From CALBTQ01 sp036725605 (GTDB taxonomy: Bacteria; Lernaellota; Lernaellaia; Lernaellales; Lernaellaceae): DNA of 64,000 bases. The stretch covers positions 124,001-188,000 of the forward strand of contig DAIMDW010000003.1 of the NCBI GenBank assembly GCA_036725605.1, written 5' to 3'. Below the pieces are notes generated by a model. It did no database searches, had not been told where the DNA came from, and saw only the letters and a program-made list of their open reading frames with translations. This document shows, piece by piece, positions 1-7,776 of the stretch (positions within the stretch are counted from its first letter, which is position 1; each line of letters begins with the position of its first letter). The translations under genes and the position numbers were made by a program.

Positions 1-1576
1 TGCCCAACCGCAGCGCGAGGCGGCCGATTTCATCGGTCAGCCACGGCCCCATGCGCCAGCCGAACAGGCTGCCCTCGGTCTCGCCGCCGCCCTGCCACCA
101 GTTCCAATCCTGTGGAATGTAGAAGATGTAATTTTGCGCGTAGCCGATCGTATTGGTCCGGGAAACGTCGACGTCCAGCGCCTCGGCCATCCGCTCGCGG
201 ATATCCACCGCCAGGTGCGCCAGCGGTTCGCCGGGGACGGTGAAAAAGTATTGATCGCCGATTTGCGCCACGCTGACCGGCGACTGTTGGAACAATTCGA
301 CGTAGCCGGCAAAGATCGGCCAGTTCAGATCGATCAGGCAACCCAAATAGCCGTCGACCAGCGTGGTGTCGGGCGCGTCGCAATCGGCAATGCTGCCGTG
401 CAACTTGGACGGCAATGTGCCGCACAACATCGCGCCGCGTTGGTATTCCTGAAAATCGCCGGCCAGGTTGTATGCGCCGAATTCGCCGGGCTGATAGCCC
501 AACGTCTCGCGGTCATGCGTATAACGCTGGGTGATGATTTTCAGCTCGGGCTGCGCTTGCGTAACAATGGTTTGCTCGACCTCGTGCACGATCTGCGCAA
601 CGCTGTAACCGATCCAATCGTTGATTTGCGCGCGGCGATGACCGAGGTAACCCCACATTTGCGGCACCTGATCGCCCGCCGAGCCCTGCACGTAGATGGC
701 GGTCACCGGCCGGTCGTAGAGCTTTTCCACCGCGCGCTCGACCGCGTCGGGCGCATCGCCGGTCATCTGAAAATCGGCGTAGCCGTAAATCACGCCGTGC
801 ATCGCCATGCCGACCAATACAGCCAGCGGCTCGCCGTCGCTGTTTTCCACGCGACCGACCCACAGACGATTTTCCTTGAAGTCGCCCGGGCCGTCGTTGC
901 AGCGCCGATCGGCGGTCAGCAGGTAATCGGGATCGAAGGGCTCGCGATATCCGAAGCCGATCTTCGCCGGTTGCAGATCGTCCAGCGCCGCCACGATCGT
1001 CTCGGCGACCGAAGCGGCCAGCCGATCGACGATCGCCTGATGGTAGATATCCATGCCCGCCACGCCCATGATCGTCGGCGCCGCCATGAACCGCGACGGT
1101 CCGCTGTGCGTGTGCGTGCCGATAAAAATCAGCGTGCGGTCCAGATCGATGCCCGTTTGCGCCAGCACCAGCTCGACCACCTGCGTGCGCAGGCTTTCGG
1201 TCACCCACGGCAGCGTGCCTTTGGCGATGACGATACGCCGCCCTCCGCGTTGCAGCACGAGCGTCTTGACGTTGGGCCGATCCAGATAGCCGGACGTGCC
1301 GCCCATCATTTGGCTGTAAGGGGACTTCGGGCCTACGCGCATACCGAAGCCGCCCATGGGCAGACCGATGGGCACATCCAGATAGTCGTCGGCGACGCCG
1401 GCAAGCAGCACGTCGCCGTCATCGTCGTCATCGTCCGTGGAATCATCATCGGCGGAATCGTCGTCATCATCGGCGGCGGCATCGTCATCGCCCGAATCGT
1501 CGTCGTCATCTTGGCCGCAACCGAATCCCGCAACAAAGGCGGTCGCCAACAACAGCAGCAGGAAGAAGTAGCGCAC
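1..1576 (-). CDS. Neutral/alkaline ceramidase-like lipoprotein (C-terminus cut by window edge)
   Basis: Read from a GTG at 1576 with GAGGGAGG about 6-8 bases upstream; the frame stays open to the window edge (525 codons). The N-terminus is a hydrophobic signal ending GFGC at Cys20, followed by an Asp-rich spacer (about residues 23-60), so the protein is probably lipid-anchored. The body then shows a GGFGMR turn and the histidine signature FIGTHTHSGPS, which matches the zinc-binding, active-site-bearing region of the neutral ceramidase family (PF04734), and further on VQGSAGDQVPQ, resembling the later Gly-Asp motif of that family. Family members hydrolyse the amide bond of ceramides outside the cell. 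Usual length is about 650-750 residues, so some 150-200 are missing. A terminator separates it from the upstream gene, so it probably has its own promoter. Substrate here is inferred only. Confidence 0.8.
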   Translation of the reverse strand, partial: MRYFFLLLLLATAFVAGFGCGQDDDDDSGDDDAAADDDDDSADDDSTDDDDDDGDVLLAGVADDYLDVPIGLPMGGFGMRVGPKSPYSQMMGGTSGYLDRPNVKTLVLQRGGRRIVIAKGTLPWVTESLRTQVVELVLAQTGIDLDRTLIFIGTHTHSGPSRFMAAPTIMGVAGMDIYHQAIVDRLAASVAETIVAALDDLQPAKIGFGYREPFDPDYLLTADRRCNDGPGDFKENRLWVGRVENSDGEPLAVLVGMAMHGVIYGYADFQMTGDAPDAVERAVEKLYDRPVTAIYVQGSAGDQVPQMWGYLGHRRAQINDWIGYSVAQIVHEVEQTIVTQAQPELKIITQRYTHDRETLGYQPGEFGAYNLAGDFQEYQRGAMLCGTLPSKLHGSIADCDAPDTTLVDGYLGCLIDLNWPIFAGYVELFQQSPVSVAQIGDQYFFTVPGEPLAHLAVDIRERMAEALDVDVSRTNTIGYAQNYIFYIPQDWNWWQGGGETEGSLFGWRMGPWLTDEIGRLALRLG

Positions 1577-1642
1577 GCGAGACCTCCCTCGTTTCCCGAT
1601 CATCGATCCATGCTAATCGGAATGAAGTCGATTTCCAGTCCC

Positions 1643-1679
1643 AAAAAAGAAACCGGCGAAGATCGTCTCCGCCGGTTTC
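1643..1679 (-). terminator. Rho-independent terminator of the Asp-box/PKD gene
   Basis: On the minus strand, GAAACCGGCG pairs perfectly with CGCCGGTTTC (10 bp, 11-base loop) and is followed by six T. It starts 22 bases after the stop codon of the gene ending at 1702, and isolates that gene from the ceramidase-like gene. Confidence 0.88.
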
Positions 1680-1701
1680 CTTCATCAGTTCATCGGTTCA
1701 A

Positions 1702-3420
1702 TCAGCAACCGCAGCCGTCGTCGTCATCGTCGTCATCGTCATCGTCGTCGCTGAGCGTCGAATCGTCGTCATCGTCATCGTCGTCGTCATCATCGTCGTC
1801 ATCGTCATCATCGTCGTCGTCGCCGGTGGCCAGGACGATCACCTTCACCTGATCGGTGGCGCTCTCCTGCCCGTCGCTGACTTCCAGTTCGAAGAGATGC
1901 TCGCCCGCTTCCGCGGCCGCGAACGACGGCGCGGAGCCGTCCGCTCCGGTCAACGAAACGTCCGGACCGGAAACCTGCGACCAATCGAAGGTGATCGTGT
2001 CGCCATCCGGGTCGTAGGAATCGGACCCGTCCAGAATCACCAGATCGCCGACATAGGCCGTGATGTCGTCGCCGGCCAGGGCGATCGGCGGCTGGTTGAC
2101 CTGCGTGTAACGATAGGCCGCCAGATCGCCGCCCACCGCGTAGGCCATCTTTTCATGCGCCCAGGTGAAGTTGGTGATCGGATGCCCCCAGGGAAGCAGT
2201 TCCTCGTCGAAGTGCCAGGTCTCGCCGGAGTCGACCGAGTAGAACAGCAGCGACTTGTAAGCCACGCCCGCCTGTTGACCGGCGCCGCCGATAAATCCGG
2301 TGGTGCCGCTCGGGCTGAACGAGAAGCCCATGATGCCGAACGCGAGGTTGCCCATGTCTTCCAGCGGCACGCGGTCGGTGTAATCATCCCAGGTGTAACC
2401 GCCGTCGGTGGTCTTGTAGAGCGTGAAATCGGGGAACGTGCCGTCGATCGGCGAACCAACCAACCAGCCGCGATCCTCGTCGAGCATCATGATGTACATG
2501 AACGATTCAAGGCGCTTTTCATAAAGCAATTCCCAGGTCTCGCCGCCGTCGGTGGTTTTGTACAACCGGCCGTTGAGCCCCTTGTCCGACAGGTCGCGCT
2601 TGGAATTGAGAGCGCGCACTTCGTTGCGGAATTGCGGATCCTTCAGGTAACGCACGTGGCGCGTAATGCGATCGTAGGCGTGCCAGACTTTGTCTTCCTC
2701 GCCGGCGTTGGGGGCCAGTTTGGTTTCCGGTTCGGCTTCGCCGGCGGCGACATAGCCGGTATCGGCGTCGAAGAACTGCACGTCATTGAAGCTGGTCTCC
2801 GCATTGGGCGAAGTGATGCGTTCCCAAAGTTTGCCGCCGTCTTCGCTCTTGAGGGCCAAGCCCGTGTCGCCGACCGCGTAATAGGTATCTTCTTCGGCGT
2901 GGGTCATGGCCACCACGGCGCTGCCGAAAACGAAGGGCGTCTGCGCTTCGTAATAATGAGCGCCGCCGTCGTCGGTATACATGATTTTCGGGCCGAGCGT
3001 GAACATGCACAGGAACATGCACCAGGGCAGTTCGAGGTTGGAAATGCACTGATCGCTGACGCCGAAACCGCCGAACACCGCCGAGTCGTCATCGCCGGCG
3101 CCCAGGGCGATCATGAAGTTCATCATTTTCATGATGTCGCAATCGTCCGAGCCGTAACGGTAGCTGACGATCTTGTCCCAATTGTAGCCGCCGTCGGAGC
3201 TCACCCAGCTATAGACCAGTTCGTCCAGCGTCGGCTGGTGCATGCCGATGGTGTAAACCGTGGTCTCGCTGGTGGCCACACCGTCCATAAACAAGGCGTT
3301 GCTGTAGCCCGGCGGATCGAGCCCGCACAAATCTTCCCATTCGCCGTATTCGGCCTGCGCCGTCGCGGTAAACGCGAGCAGCGACGCCAAAGCAATCAGC
3401 ATCATCAAGCGACGAATCAT
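1702..3420 (-). CDS. Secreted Asp-box (BNR/YCF48-like) and PKD-domain protein with Asp-rich tail ending GCGC
   Basis: 572 residues. A signal peptide without a lipobox Cys (cleavage likely after TAQA) is followed by a beta-propeller-like region with at least five Asp-box motifs of the form [ST]xDGGxxW (for example YKTTDGGETW, YKTTDGGYTW, LKSEDGGKLW). About residues 445-535 look like a PKD-type Ig fold (PPIALAGDD...GSDSYDPDGD). The end is 20 Asp, STLS, 11 Asp, then Gly-Cys-Gly-Cys and stop. Asp-box propellers occur in sialidases and in the YCF48 photosystem-II assembly factor, but no catalytic site is evident, so a binding or structural role is more likely. The start has GGAGGGATAG upstream. 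The Asp tail plus GCGC is shared with the 1359-residue protein at 19023-23102. Confidence 0.85.
   Translation of the reverse strand: MIRRLMMLIALASLLAFTATAQAEYGEWEDLCGLDPPGYSNALFMDGVATSETTVYTIGMHQPTLDELVYSWVSSDGGYNWDKIVSYRYGSDDCDIMKMMNFMIALGAGDDDSAVFGGFGVSDQCISNLELPWCMFLCMFTLGPKIMYTDDGGAHYYEAQTPFVFGSAVVAMTHAEEDTYYAVGDTGLALKSEDGGKLWERITSPNAETSFNDVQFFDADTGYVAAGEAEPETKLAPNAGEEDKVWHAYDRITRHVRYLKDPQFRNEVRALNSKRDLSDKGLNGRLYKTTDGGETWELLYEKRLESFMYIMMLDEDRGWLVGSPIDGTFPDFTLYKTTDGGYTWDDYTDRVPLEDMGNLAFGIMGFSFSPSGTTGFIGGAGQQAGVAYKSLLFYSVDSGETWHFDEELLPWGHPITNFTWAHEKMAYAVGGDLAAYRYTQVNQPPIALAGDDITAYVGDLVILDGSDSYDPDGDTITFDWSQVSGPDVSLTGADGSAPSFAAAEAGEHLFELEVSDGQESATDQVKVIVLATGDDDDDDDDDDDDDDDDDDDDSTLSDDDDDDDDDDDGCGC
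1717..1821 (-). repeat. Asp-codon (GAC/GAT) microsatellite-like tract
   Basis: Coding repeat giving D20-STLS-D11 at the C-terminus of the gene ending at 1702. The opposite strand reads as poly-Ser and stays open, which creates long spurious antisense frames. GAC and GAT are mixed, so the tract is selected at protein level rather than being a perfect nucleotide repeat. Confidence 0.85.
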
Positions 3421-3458
3421 CTATCCCTCCAGTATCGAAAAAACGTTGTTGCGAATAT

Positions 3459-3472
3459 ATTCAATTTTGAAT
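3459..3472. promoter_or_regulatory. Operator-like inverted repeat upstream of the Asp-box gene
   Basis: ATTCAA-TT-TTGAAT, perfect 6-bp arms, about 40 bases upstream of the ATG at 3420 in an AT-rich patch. No factor identified; could be chance in AT-rich DNA. Confidence 0.3.
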
Positions 3473-3533
3473 GCATGAGTTTACCCGCGAACTCCCTAAA
3501 AGGGAAGAGCGCTTTTATCGAAGCCCCCCTTGA

Positions 3534-4139
3534 TCACGGCTTGCTTGCCGAGATCAAATAACATTTTATTTCATCGACGATCCGTTGCACGACAAAACCG
3601 GCATCCCGCAATAATTGCGCGACCTCGATTGCCGGCGGCAGCAAATCGCGGCCGATCGGCTCCCCCTGCCCGCGATGCACCTCGTTGATCGCTTCGCGGC
3701 CGGCCAGATGCCAGATGTGCAAATGCCCACCGGGCTTGAGCAGGCGGAAGATTTCCTCGGCCACAAGGCGCGGCTCATCGAAATGCGGCCAGGCGGAAAA
3801 GCACACGACGCGATCGACGCTTTGCGCATCGATCGACAGCCGGTGCGCTTCTTCGCACAGCCAGCGCACCTGTGGCAAAGAAAGTTTCCTCTGCGCCAAA
3901 GCGAGCATCGCGGGAGAAAAATCGACGCCGAAAACGCAACCGTGCTCGCCGACCATATCGGCCAACACGGCGGTGAGATTGCCGGTGCCGCACCCCAGGT
4001 CGATCACCGTTTCTCCCGGTTGAACAGCCAGGGAAAAAAGGCCGTCACGCAGGCGGTCCGGCAACGTAGCAAGATCCTCCCAACCGTCCCACCTGGCGGC
4101 GATGGAATCGAAATAGGAGCGTTTGTCCGGACCGCTCAT
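3534..4139 (-). CDS. Class I SAM-dependent methyltransferase (UbiE/Methyltransf_11 type)
   Basis: 201 residues from the ATG at 4139 (a TTG at 4148 in the same frame is an alternative). The SAM-binding motif I is VIDLGCGTGNLTAVL, followed by FGVDFSPAML (motif with the acidic residue that contacts ribose) and LLKPGGHLHIW (motif post-II). This Rossmann-like fold transfers a methyl group from SAM; nothing visible fixes the acceptor. The start lies a few bases beyond the stop of the M28 peptidase gene at 4145, so the two are probably translationally coupled and co-transcribed. No strong Shine-Dalgarno is seen, consistent with coupling. Confidence 0.82.
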   Translation of the reverse strand: MSGPDKRSYFDSIAARWDGWEDLATLPDRLRDGLFSLAVQPGETVIDLGCGTGNLTAVLADMVGEHGCVFGVDFSPAMLALAQRKLSLPQVRWLCEEAHRLSIDAQSVDRVVCFSAWPHFDEPRLVAEEIFRLLKPGGHLHIWHLAGREAINEVHRGQGEPIGRDLLPPAIEVAQLLRDAGFVVQRIVDEIKCYLISASKP

Positions 4140-4144
4140 ACCGT

Positions 4145-5386
4145 TCAACCGAGTTTGTGATCGACGATCGATTCAATCATTTTTTCGGCGAAATCGAGCG
4201 AGAAAATGACCTGCTTGGTGTCCAGATTTTCCGGCGTGTCCTGCGGCATGTGGTAATTGAACGGCGCGCCGATTTCCGGATCGAGGCAGATCAAGGTAAT
4301 GCCCTCGTAGCCGCGAGTCAGGAACGCGGCCGTGTCGGTGCCGCCAACCATCATCTCGTAACCGCGCACCTCGTTGAAGCGCGCTTCGGATTCCGCCACC
4401 TGCCGCGCCAGATCCACCAACCAGGGCGCAATGGGCATCGCTTTGACCTCACCCTCAAGCGTCACATAATGCAGTTGCCCGCAGGTGATGCCGTCCAGGC
4501 CGAACACGACGGTGTTTTTGGGATCCCATGTTGTACGCATGTCGCGGGCGAGCGCATCGGCGCCGCCCAGGCTCGCTTCCTCGCAACCGGTGACGACGAA
4601 CACGTACTCGACGTCGTCGCGCTTGCGCGGCAGGAGACGCTGGGCCAGCAACGGCAACGCCGCCACGCCGCTCAGGTCGTCGTTGGCGCCGGGGACGATT
4701 TCGTTTTTCAAGACAATTTGCAGATTCAGCACGAAGGCCAGAAGCGCCGGCACGGTCAGCGCCGCTTCCAACGGTCGCAACGGCCAGGCCAACGGTCCGG
4801 CGAAGGTCTTGAACAAATCGATGCCCGCGAGCGCCGCCTGGGTTTTGGTCGTGAAGCTCATCGACCGCTTGAGGAAACTCAGCGCCTTGGGCGGTTCCTT
4901 GCCGAAGCGGCGGATGAATTCCGGATTGAACAACAGCCCGGTGAACGCCGCATCCGCGTGCGCGTGCATGACGATCCGCAACTTCGGCTCGCCCTTGGCG
5001 GGAACCGTCACCACCAGGTTCTGCGAAGGTTTGAACGGAAACACGCGGCGCAGAATGTACGCCTTGCGCGTCGAATCGGCCCAATAGGACGACGCGGCCA
5101 GGCTGTGCAGCACAAAGCCCAACGGCGGAATCAGCCCCGACACCATTGTGCCCAGCGTGCCCAGGCCGAAGTGCAACGCCATGTTTTTATACAGGCTGTC
5201 GTTGAACTTGAAGTCGTGAAAATAGGATTCCAGGTCAAGCTTGGCGAATTCGCCCTGCATGATTTCCTGCGCCTTGCGCTCGTCCGGGCTGGTCGGCTGA
5301 CGGCGCGGGCATTCGGCGACGATGCGCGAAATCAATTCGTGGATGTAGCTTTCTTCATTGATCGTGGTCGACTTTTGGCGCGGCAT
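4145..5386 (-). CDS. M28-family zinc aminopeptidase-like protein with hydrophobic segments
   Basis: 413 residues from ATG 5386, chosen because AAGGAGAA lies just upstream; longer in-frame starts lack this. The order of co-catalytic zinc ligands of family M28 is visible: MHAHADA near 140-146, GANDDLSG near 233-240, the catalytic pair in GCEE near 267-270, FGLDG, and a late NYHMPQD His. Members cleave N-terminal residues from peptides or act on small amides. Two hydrophobic stretches, about 69-100 before the first ligand and about 195-228 before the second, are long enough to sit in a membrane and are unusual for this fold. There is no signal peptide. It is followed closely by a methyltransferase gene on the same strand. 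Confidence 0.82.
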   Translation of the reverse strand: MPRQKSTTINEESYIHELISRIVAECPRRQPTSPDERKAQEIMQGEFAKLDLESYFHDFKFNDSLYKNMALHFGLGTLGTMVSGLIPPLGFVLHSLAASSYWADSTRKAYILRRVFPFKPSQNLVVTVPAKGEPKLRIVMHAHADAAFTGLLFNPEFIRRFGKEPPKALSFLKRSMSFTTKTQAALAGIDLFKTFAGPLAWPLRPLEAALTVPALLAFVLNLQIVLKNEIVPGANDDLSGVAALPLLAQRLLPRKRDDVEYVFVVTGCEEASLGGADALARDMRTTWDPKNTVVFGLDGITCGQLHYVTLEGEVKAMPIAPWLVDLARQVAESEARFNEVRGYEMMVGGTDTAAFLTRGYEGITLICLDPEIGAPFNYHMPQDTPENLDTKQVIFSLDFAEKMIESIVDHKLG

Positions 5387-5463
5387 GAGATTCTCCTTCG
5401 CGTTCATCCTTGTGGAAACGACAGGGAACTTTAACGTGAAGCGACATAACTGGCAATAACGGA

Positions 5464-5751
5464 TTATGCGTGGGGCGGATGATGATGTTCCGGCGGTGCG
5501 GCGTCGGGTGTTTTCGGTTTGGCCAGACCCAATTTCATCAACAATCCCAGCACCACAGTGGCCACCAATCCCAGGCCGGCGGCCTGCCCCAATCCCACCG
5601 GACATCCCGACTGACCGCAGATCGGGCAAACGGATGTGGTGGCGGTCAGGCCGGTCACCGAAAGCCAGCTCAGCAGATAAAATTTCATCGCGGAAAACCA
5701 GCGGCGAACTTTCCCCGGCTGTTTTTGCCCTGATTTGAGTTCACTGGACAT
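5464..5751 (-). CDS. Small Cys- and His-rich membrane protein
   Basis: 95 residues from ATG 5751 (AAGGAGCG upstream). A hydrophobic segment (FYLLSWLSVTGL) leads into VCPICGQSGCP, three Cys spaced CxxCxxxxC, then a second transmembrane segment (GLGLVATVVLGLLMKLGL) and a His-rich tail EHHHPPHA. The Cys and His clusters look like soft-metal ligands. It is divergent from, and shares its upstream region with, the regulator-znuABC operon, so a role in zinc handling is a reasonable inference. I do not recognise the family. Confidence 0.62.
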   Translation of the reverse strand: MSSELKSGQKQPGKVRRWFSAMKFYLLSWLSVTGLTATTSVCPICGQSGCPVGLGQAAGLGLVATVVLGLLMKLGLAKPKTPDAAPPEHHHPPHA

Positions 5752-5807
5752 CGACGCTCCTTGGTTCGCTCGGCCAAACGATTTCAGTTTAACAACGGAC
5801 ACACGGT

Positions 5808-5836
5808 TTGACAATTTGGTAATACGAATTAATAAT
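5808..5836 (+). promoter_or_regulatory. Sigma70-type promoter of the zinc-import operon
   Basis: TTGACA (5808-5813), 17-base spacer, AATAAT (5831-5836, 5 of 6 matches), in an AT-rich 131-bp divergent region. It places transcription start near 5843, about 40 bases before the ATG at 5883. An imperfect dyad (AATAC...GTACT, near 5845-5860) just downstream could be an operator. Confidence 0.75.
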
Positions 5837-5882
5837 AAAAAGAAATACTTTGTACTACCCACGCAAACGGGGAAGACGATTC

Positions 5883-6158
5883 ATGAAACCGCAGAAAGAC
5901 GAGATCGTCACCTTCAAAGTCGATCAAGCGTTATTGGCGGAACTGCGCCAGGTGCCCAATCGTTCCGAGTTCATCCGCAACGCGATCAAGGCGGCGCTGA
6001 ACAACGTCTGCCCGTTGTGCCAGGGCACCGGCGTGTTGTCGCCCGAACAGAAAAAGCATTGGGAAGATTTCGCCAAGCATCATCAATTGATCGAGTGCCA
6101 GGAATGCCATGAATTGCACCTGGTCTGCGACAGCCGGCGCAGGCGGCAAAAATCGTGA
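5883..6158 (+). CDS. Ribbon-helix-helix regulator fused to a four-Cys zinc-finger-like domain
   Basis: 91 residues. Residues about 7-40 fit a CopG/Arc-type ribbon-helix-helix DNA-binding domain (VTFKVDQALLAELRQ followed by NRSEFIRNAIKAAL). The C-terminal half carries CPLCQGTG and CQECHELHLVC, i.e. CxxC...CxxC with extra Cys/His, a probable structural or sensory zinc site. It is the first gene of an operon with an ABC importer for zinc or manganese, and znuA begins 8 bases after its stop. I infer a metal-responsive repressor of this operon, a role normally filled by Zur (Fur family) or MntR. The start at ATG 5883 is preceded by GGGGAAG. Confidence 0.72.
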   Translation: MKPQKDEIVTFKVDQALLAELRQVPNRSEFIRNAIKAALNNVCPLCQGTGVLSPEQKKHWEDFAKHHQLIECQECHELHLVCDSRRRRQKS

Positions 6159-6166
6159 GGAAAATT

Positions 6167-7018
6167 ATGAAACGAATTCTTTTGGCTTTCATACTCGTCA
6201 TCGTGGCGGCTCCGGCGGCCTGGGCGAAAGTGAACGTGTTCGTCAGCATTATTCCGCAGGCGTATTTCGTCGAGCGCATCGGCGGATCGGAAGTGAACGT
6301 GCAGGTGTTGGTCGGACCGGGCCAATCACCGGAAACGTATGATCCCTCGCCCAAGCAGATGGCCCAGTTGGCGCAGGCCGACGTTTATTTCCCCATCGGC
6401 GTGCCCTTCGAGTTTCGCCTGATGAAAAAGATAAAACGTTCGTTCCCTGACCTGAACGTGGTCGAATCACAGCGCGGCATTTCCCTGCGCGCCGGCGAGG
6501 TAGACCACCACGACGGTCATCGACCGGACTTCAATATCGATCCGCATATCTGGCTCGATCCGCAAAAGGCGCGGATCATGTCTTCCACCATGACCGACGA
6601 GCTGGCGCGACTGCGGCCGGATTTGGCCGAAACGTTCCGCGCCAATCTGGCGCAACTGGCGGCCGATCTGGATCAGCTTCATCGCGACCTGACCGCGCAA
6701 CTCAAACCGTACAAAGGGTGCTCGTTCATGGTGTTTCATCCGGCCTATGGTTACTTTGCGGGCGCTTACGGCCTCAATCAGATCGCGGTGGAGGCCGAGG
6801 GAAAAAGTCCGAACGCGAAGCAACTCGCCGAGTGGATCGACTTCGCCAAGAAGGAAAAGGTCAAGGTGATTTTCGTACAACCGCAATTCTCACAGGACAC
6901 GGCGCGCACGATCGCCGCTTCGATCGACGGCGTCGTCGTGCCGATGGATCCGCTGGCCAAGGATTACATCAACAACCTGCGGAAAATGGCGACGGCCATT
7001 GCGGAATCCATGCCATGA
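6167..7018 (+). CDS. znuA: Metal ABC transporter substrate-binding protein (ZnuA/ZntC-like)
   Basis: 283 residues from ATG 6167 (GAGG upstream; a GTG at 6155 is less likely). Signal peptide ends about AAWA. The cluster A-I fold features are present: IGGSEVNVQVLVGPGQSP, a short His loop DHHDGHR, DPHIWLDP, FHPAYGYFA and a final VVPMDP acidic ligand. It captures Zn(II) or Mn(II) in the periplasm and delivers it to the ZnuB permease. Oddity: where the family usually has the first metal-binding His (PHTYEP-like), this protein has SPETYDP, so Glu replaces His. Its stop overlaps the start of znuC by ATGA. Confidence 0.85.
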   Translation: MKRILLAFILVIVAAPAAWAKVNVFVSIIPQAYFVERIGGSEVNVQVLVGPGQSPETYDPSPKQMAQLAQADVYFPIGVPFEFRLMKKIKRSFPDLNVVESQRGISLRAGEVDHHDGHRPDFNIDPHIWLDPQKARIMSSTMTDELARLRPDLAETFRANLAQLAADLDQLHRDLTAQLKPYKGCSFMVFHPAYGYFAGAYGLNQIAVEAEGKSPNAKQLAEWIDFAKKEKVKVIFVQPQFSQDTARTIAASIDGVVVPMDPLAKDYINNLRKMATAIAESMP

Positions 7019-7776
7019 TCGAACAGACTCCAGCCGTCATCATCACCGACCTGCACTTCGCCTACAACGGCGAGACGGTGTTGCGCGACGTCAATCTCAC
7101 CATCGAGGTGCGCGACTTCGTGACCATCGTGGGTCCCAACGGCGGCGGGAAAACGACATTGCTCAAGCTGATTCTCGGTCTGCTTAAACCGCAACACGGC
7201 GCGGTGTCGGTGATGGGCCGCACGCCGGACCGCACGCGGGCGCGCATCGGCTACATGCCGCAACACGCCGACTTCGACCAACAATTTCCCATCACCGTGC
7301 AGGAGGTGGTGTTGACCGGCCGGCTGCACGAGCATCGTTGGTTCGGCCGTTACAACCGGCGCGATCGTGAAGCGGTGCAAAAGGCCTTGGCCGAAGTCGA
7401 TCTGCAGGATTTTCTCACACGCCCATTCAGCGCGTTGTCGGGCGGGCAACGCAAACGCGTGTTGATCGCCCGCGCACTGGTGACGAATCCGGATTTGCTG
7501 ATTCTCGATGAGCCGACCGCCAACCTCGATCCGTCCGCCGAACAGGATCTCTACCGATTGCTGCATCGGCTGAATAAAAACCTGACCATCCTGATGGTCT
7601 CGCACGATCTGAATTTCGTATCGTCCTTCGTCAATCGCGTGGTGTGCGTCAACCGCAAGGTGGTCGTGCACCCGACCGGCGACGTGCCCGCCGAAATGGG
7701 CGCGGAATTTTACGGGCGTGAGATGCGCGTGATTCTGCACGACCAGCACCGGAACGGCCGCGAGGTGAAATGCTGA
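7015..7776 (+). CDS. znuC: Metal ABC transporter ATP-binding protein
   Basis: 253 residues. Walker A GPNGGGKTT (about 40-48), Q-loop region YMPQHADFD, signature LSGGQRKR, Walker B LLILDEPTANLD and switch His in SHDLNF are all intact. It powers uptake of the metal held by ZnuA. The start at 7015 overlaps the znuA stop (ATGA); the frame continues further upstream but lies inside znuA there and is not coding. It overlaps znuB by a few bases, so the three are translationally coupled. Confidence 0.93.
   Translation: MIEQTPAVIITDLHFAYNGETVLRDVNLTIEVRDFVTIVGPNGGGKTTLLKLILGLLKPQHGAVSVMGRTPDRTRARIGYMPQHADFDQQFPITVQEVVLTGRLHEHRWFGRYNRRDREAVQKALAEVDLQDFLTRPFSALSGGQRKRVLIARALVTNPDLLILDEPTANLDPSAEQDLYRLLHRLNKNLTILMVSHDLNFVSSFVNRVVCVNRKVVVHPTGDVPAEMGAEFYGREMRVILHDQHRNGREVKC

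Noticed and set aside
1717..1821. CRISPR-like repetitive DNA
   Set aside because: Repeats are codon-level Asp tracts within genes, without spacers or constant repeat units.
134..1852. 572-codon plus-strand open frame spanning two genes
   Set aside because: It is antisense to the ceramidase-like and Asp-box genes. Its length comes from GC-rich codon bias and the poly-Ser reading opposite Asp tracts; no domain pattern or start signal.
1897..3561. 554-codon plus-strand open frame
   Set aside because: Antisense to the Asp-box/PKD gene, which has a signal peptide, ribosome-binding site and terminator; the antisense frame has none.
6718..7014. N-terminal extension of znuC
   Set aside because: Upstream codons lie inside znuA; the ATG at 7015 overlaps the znuA stop as expected in this operon.
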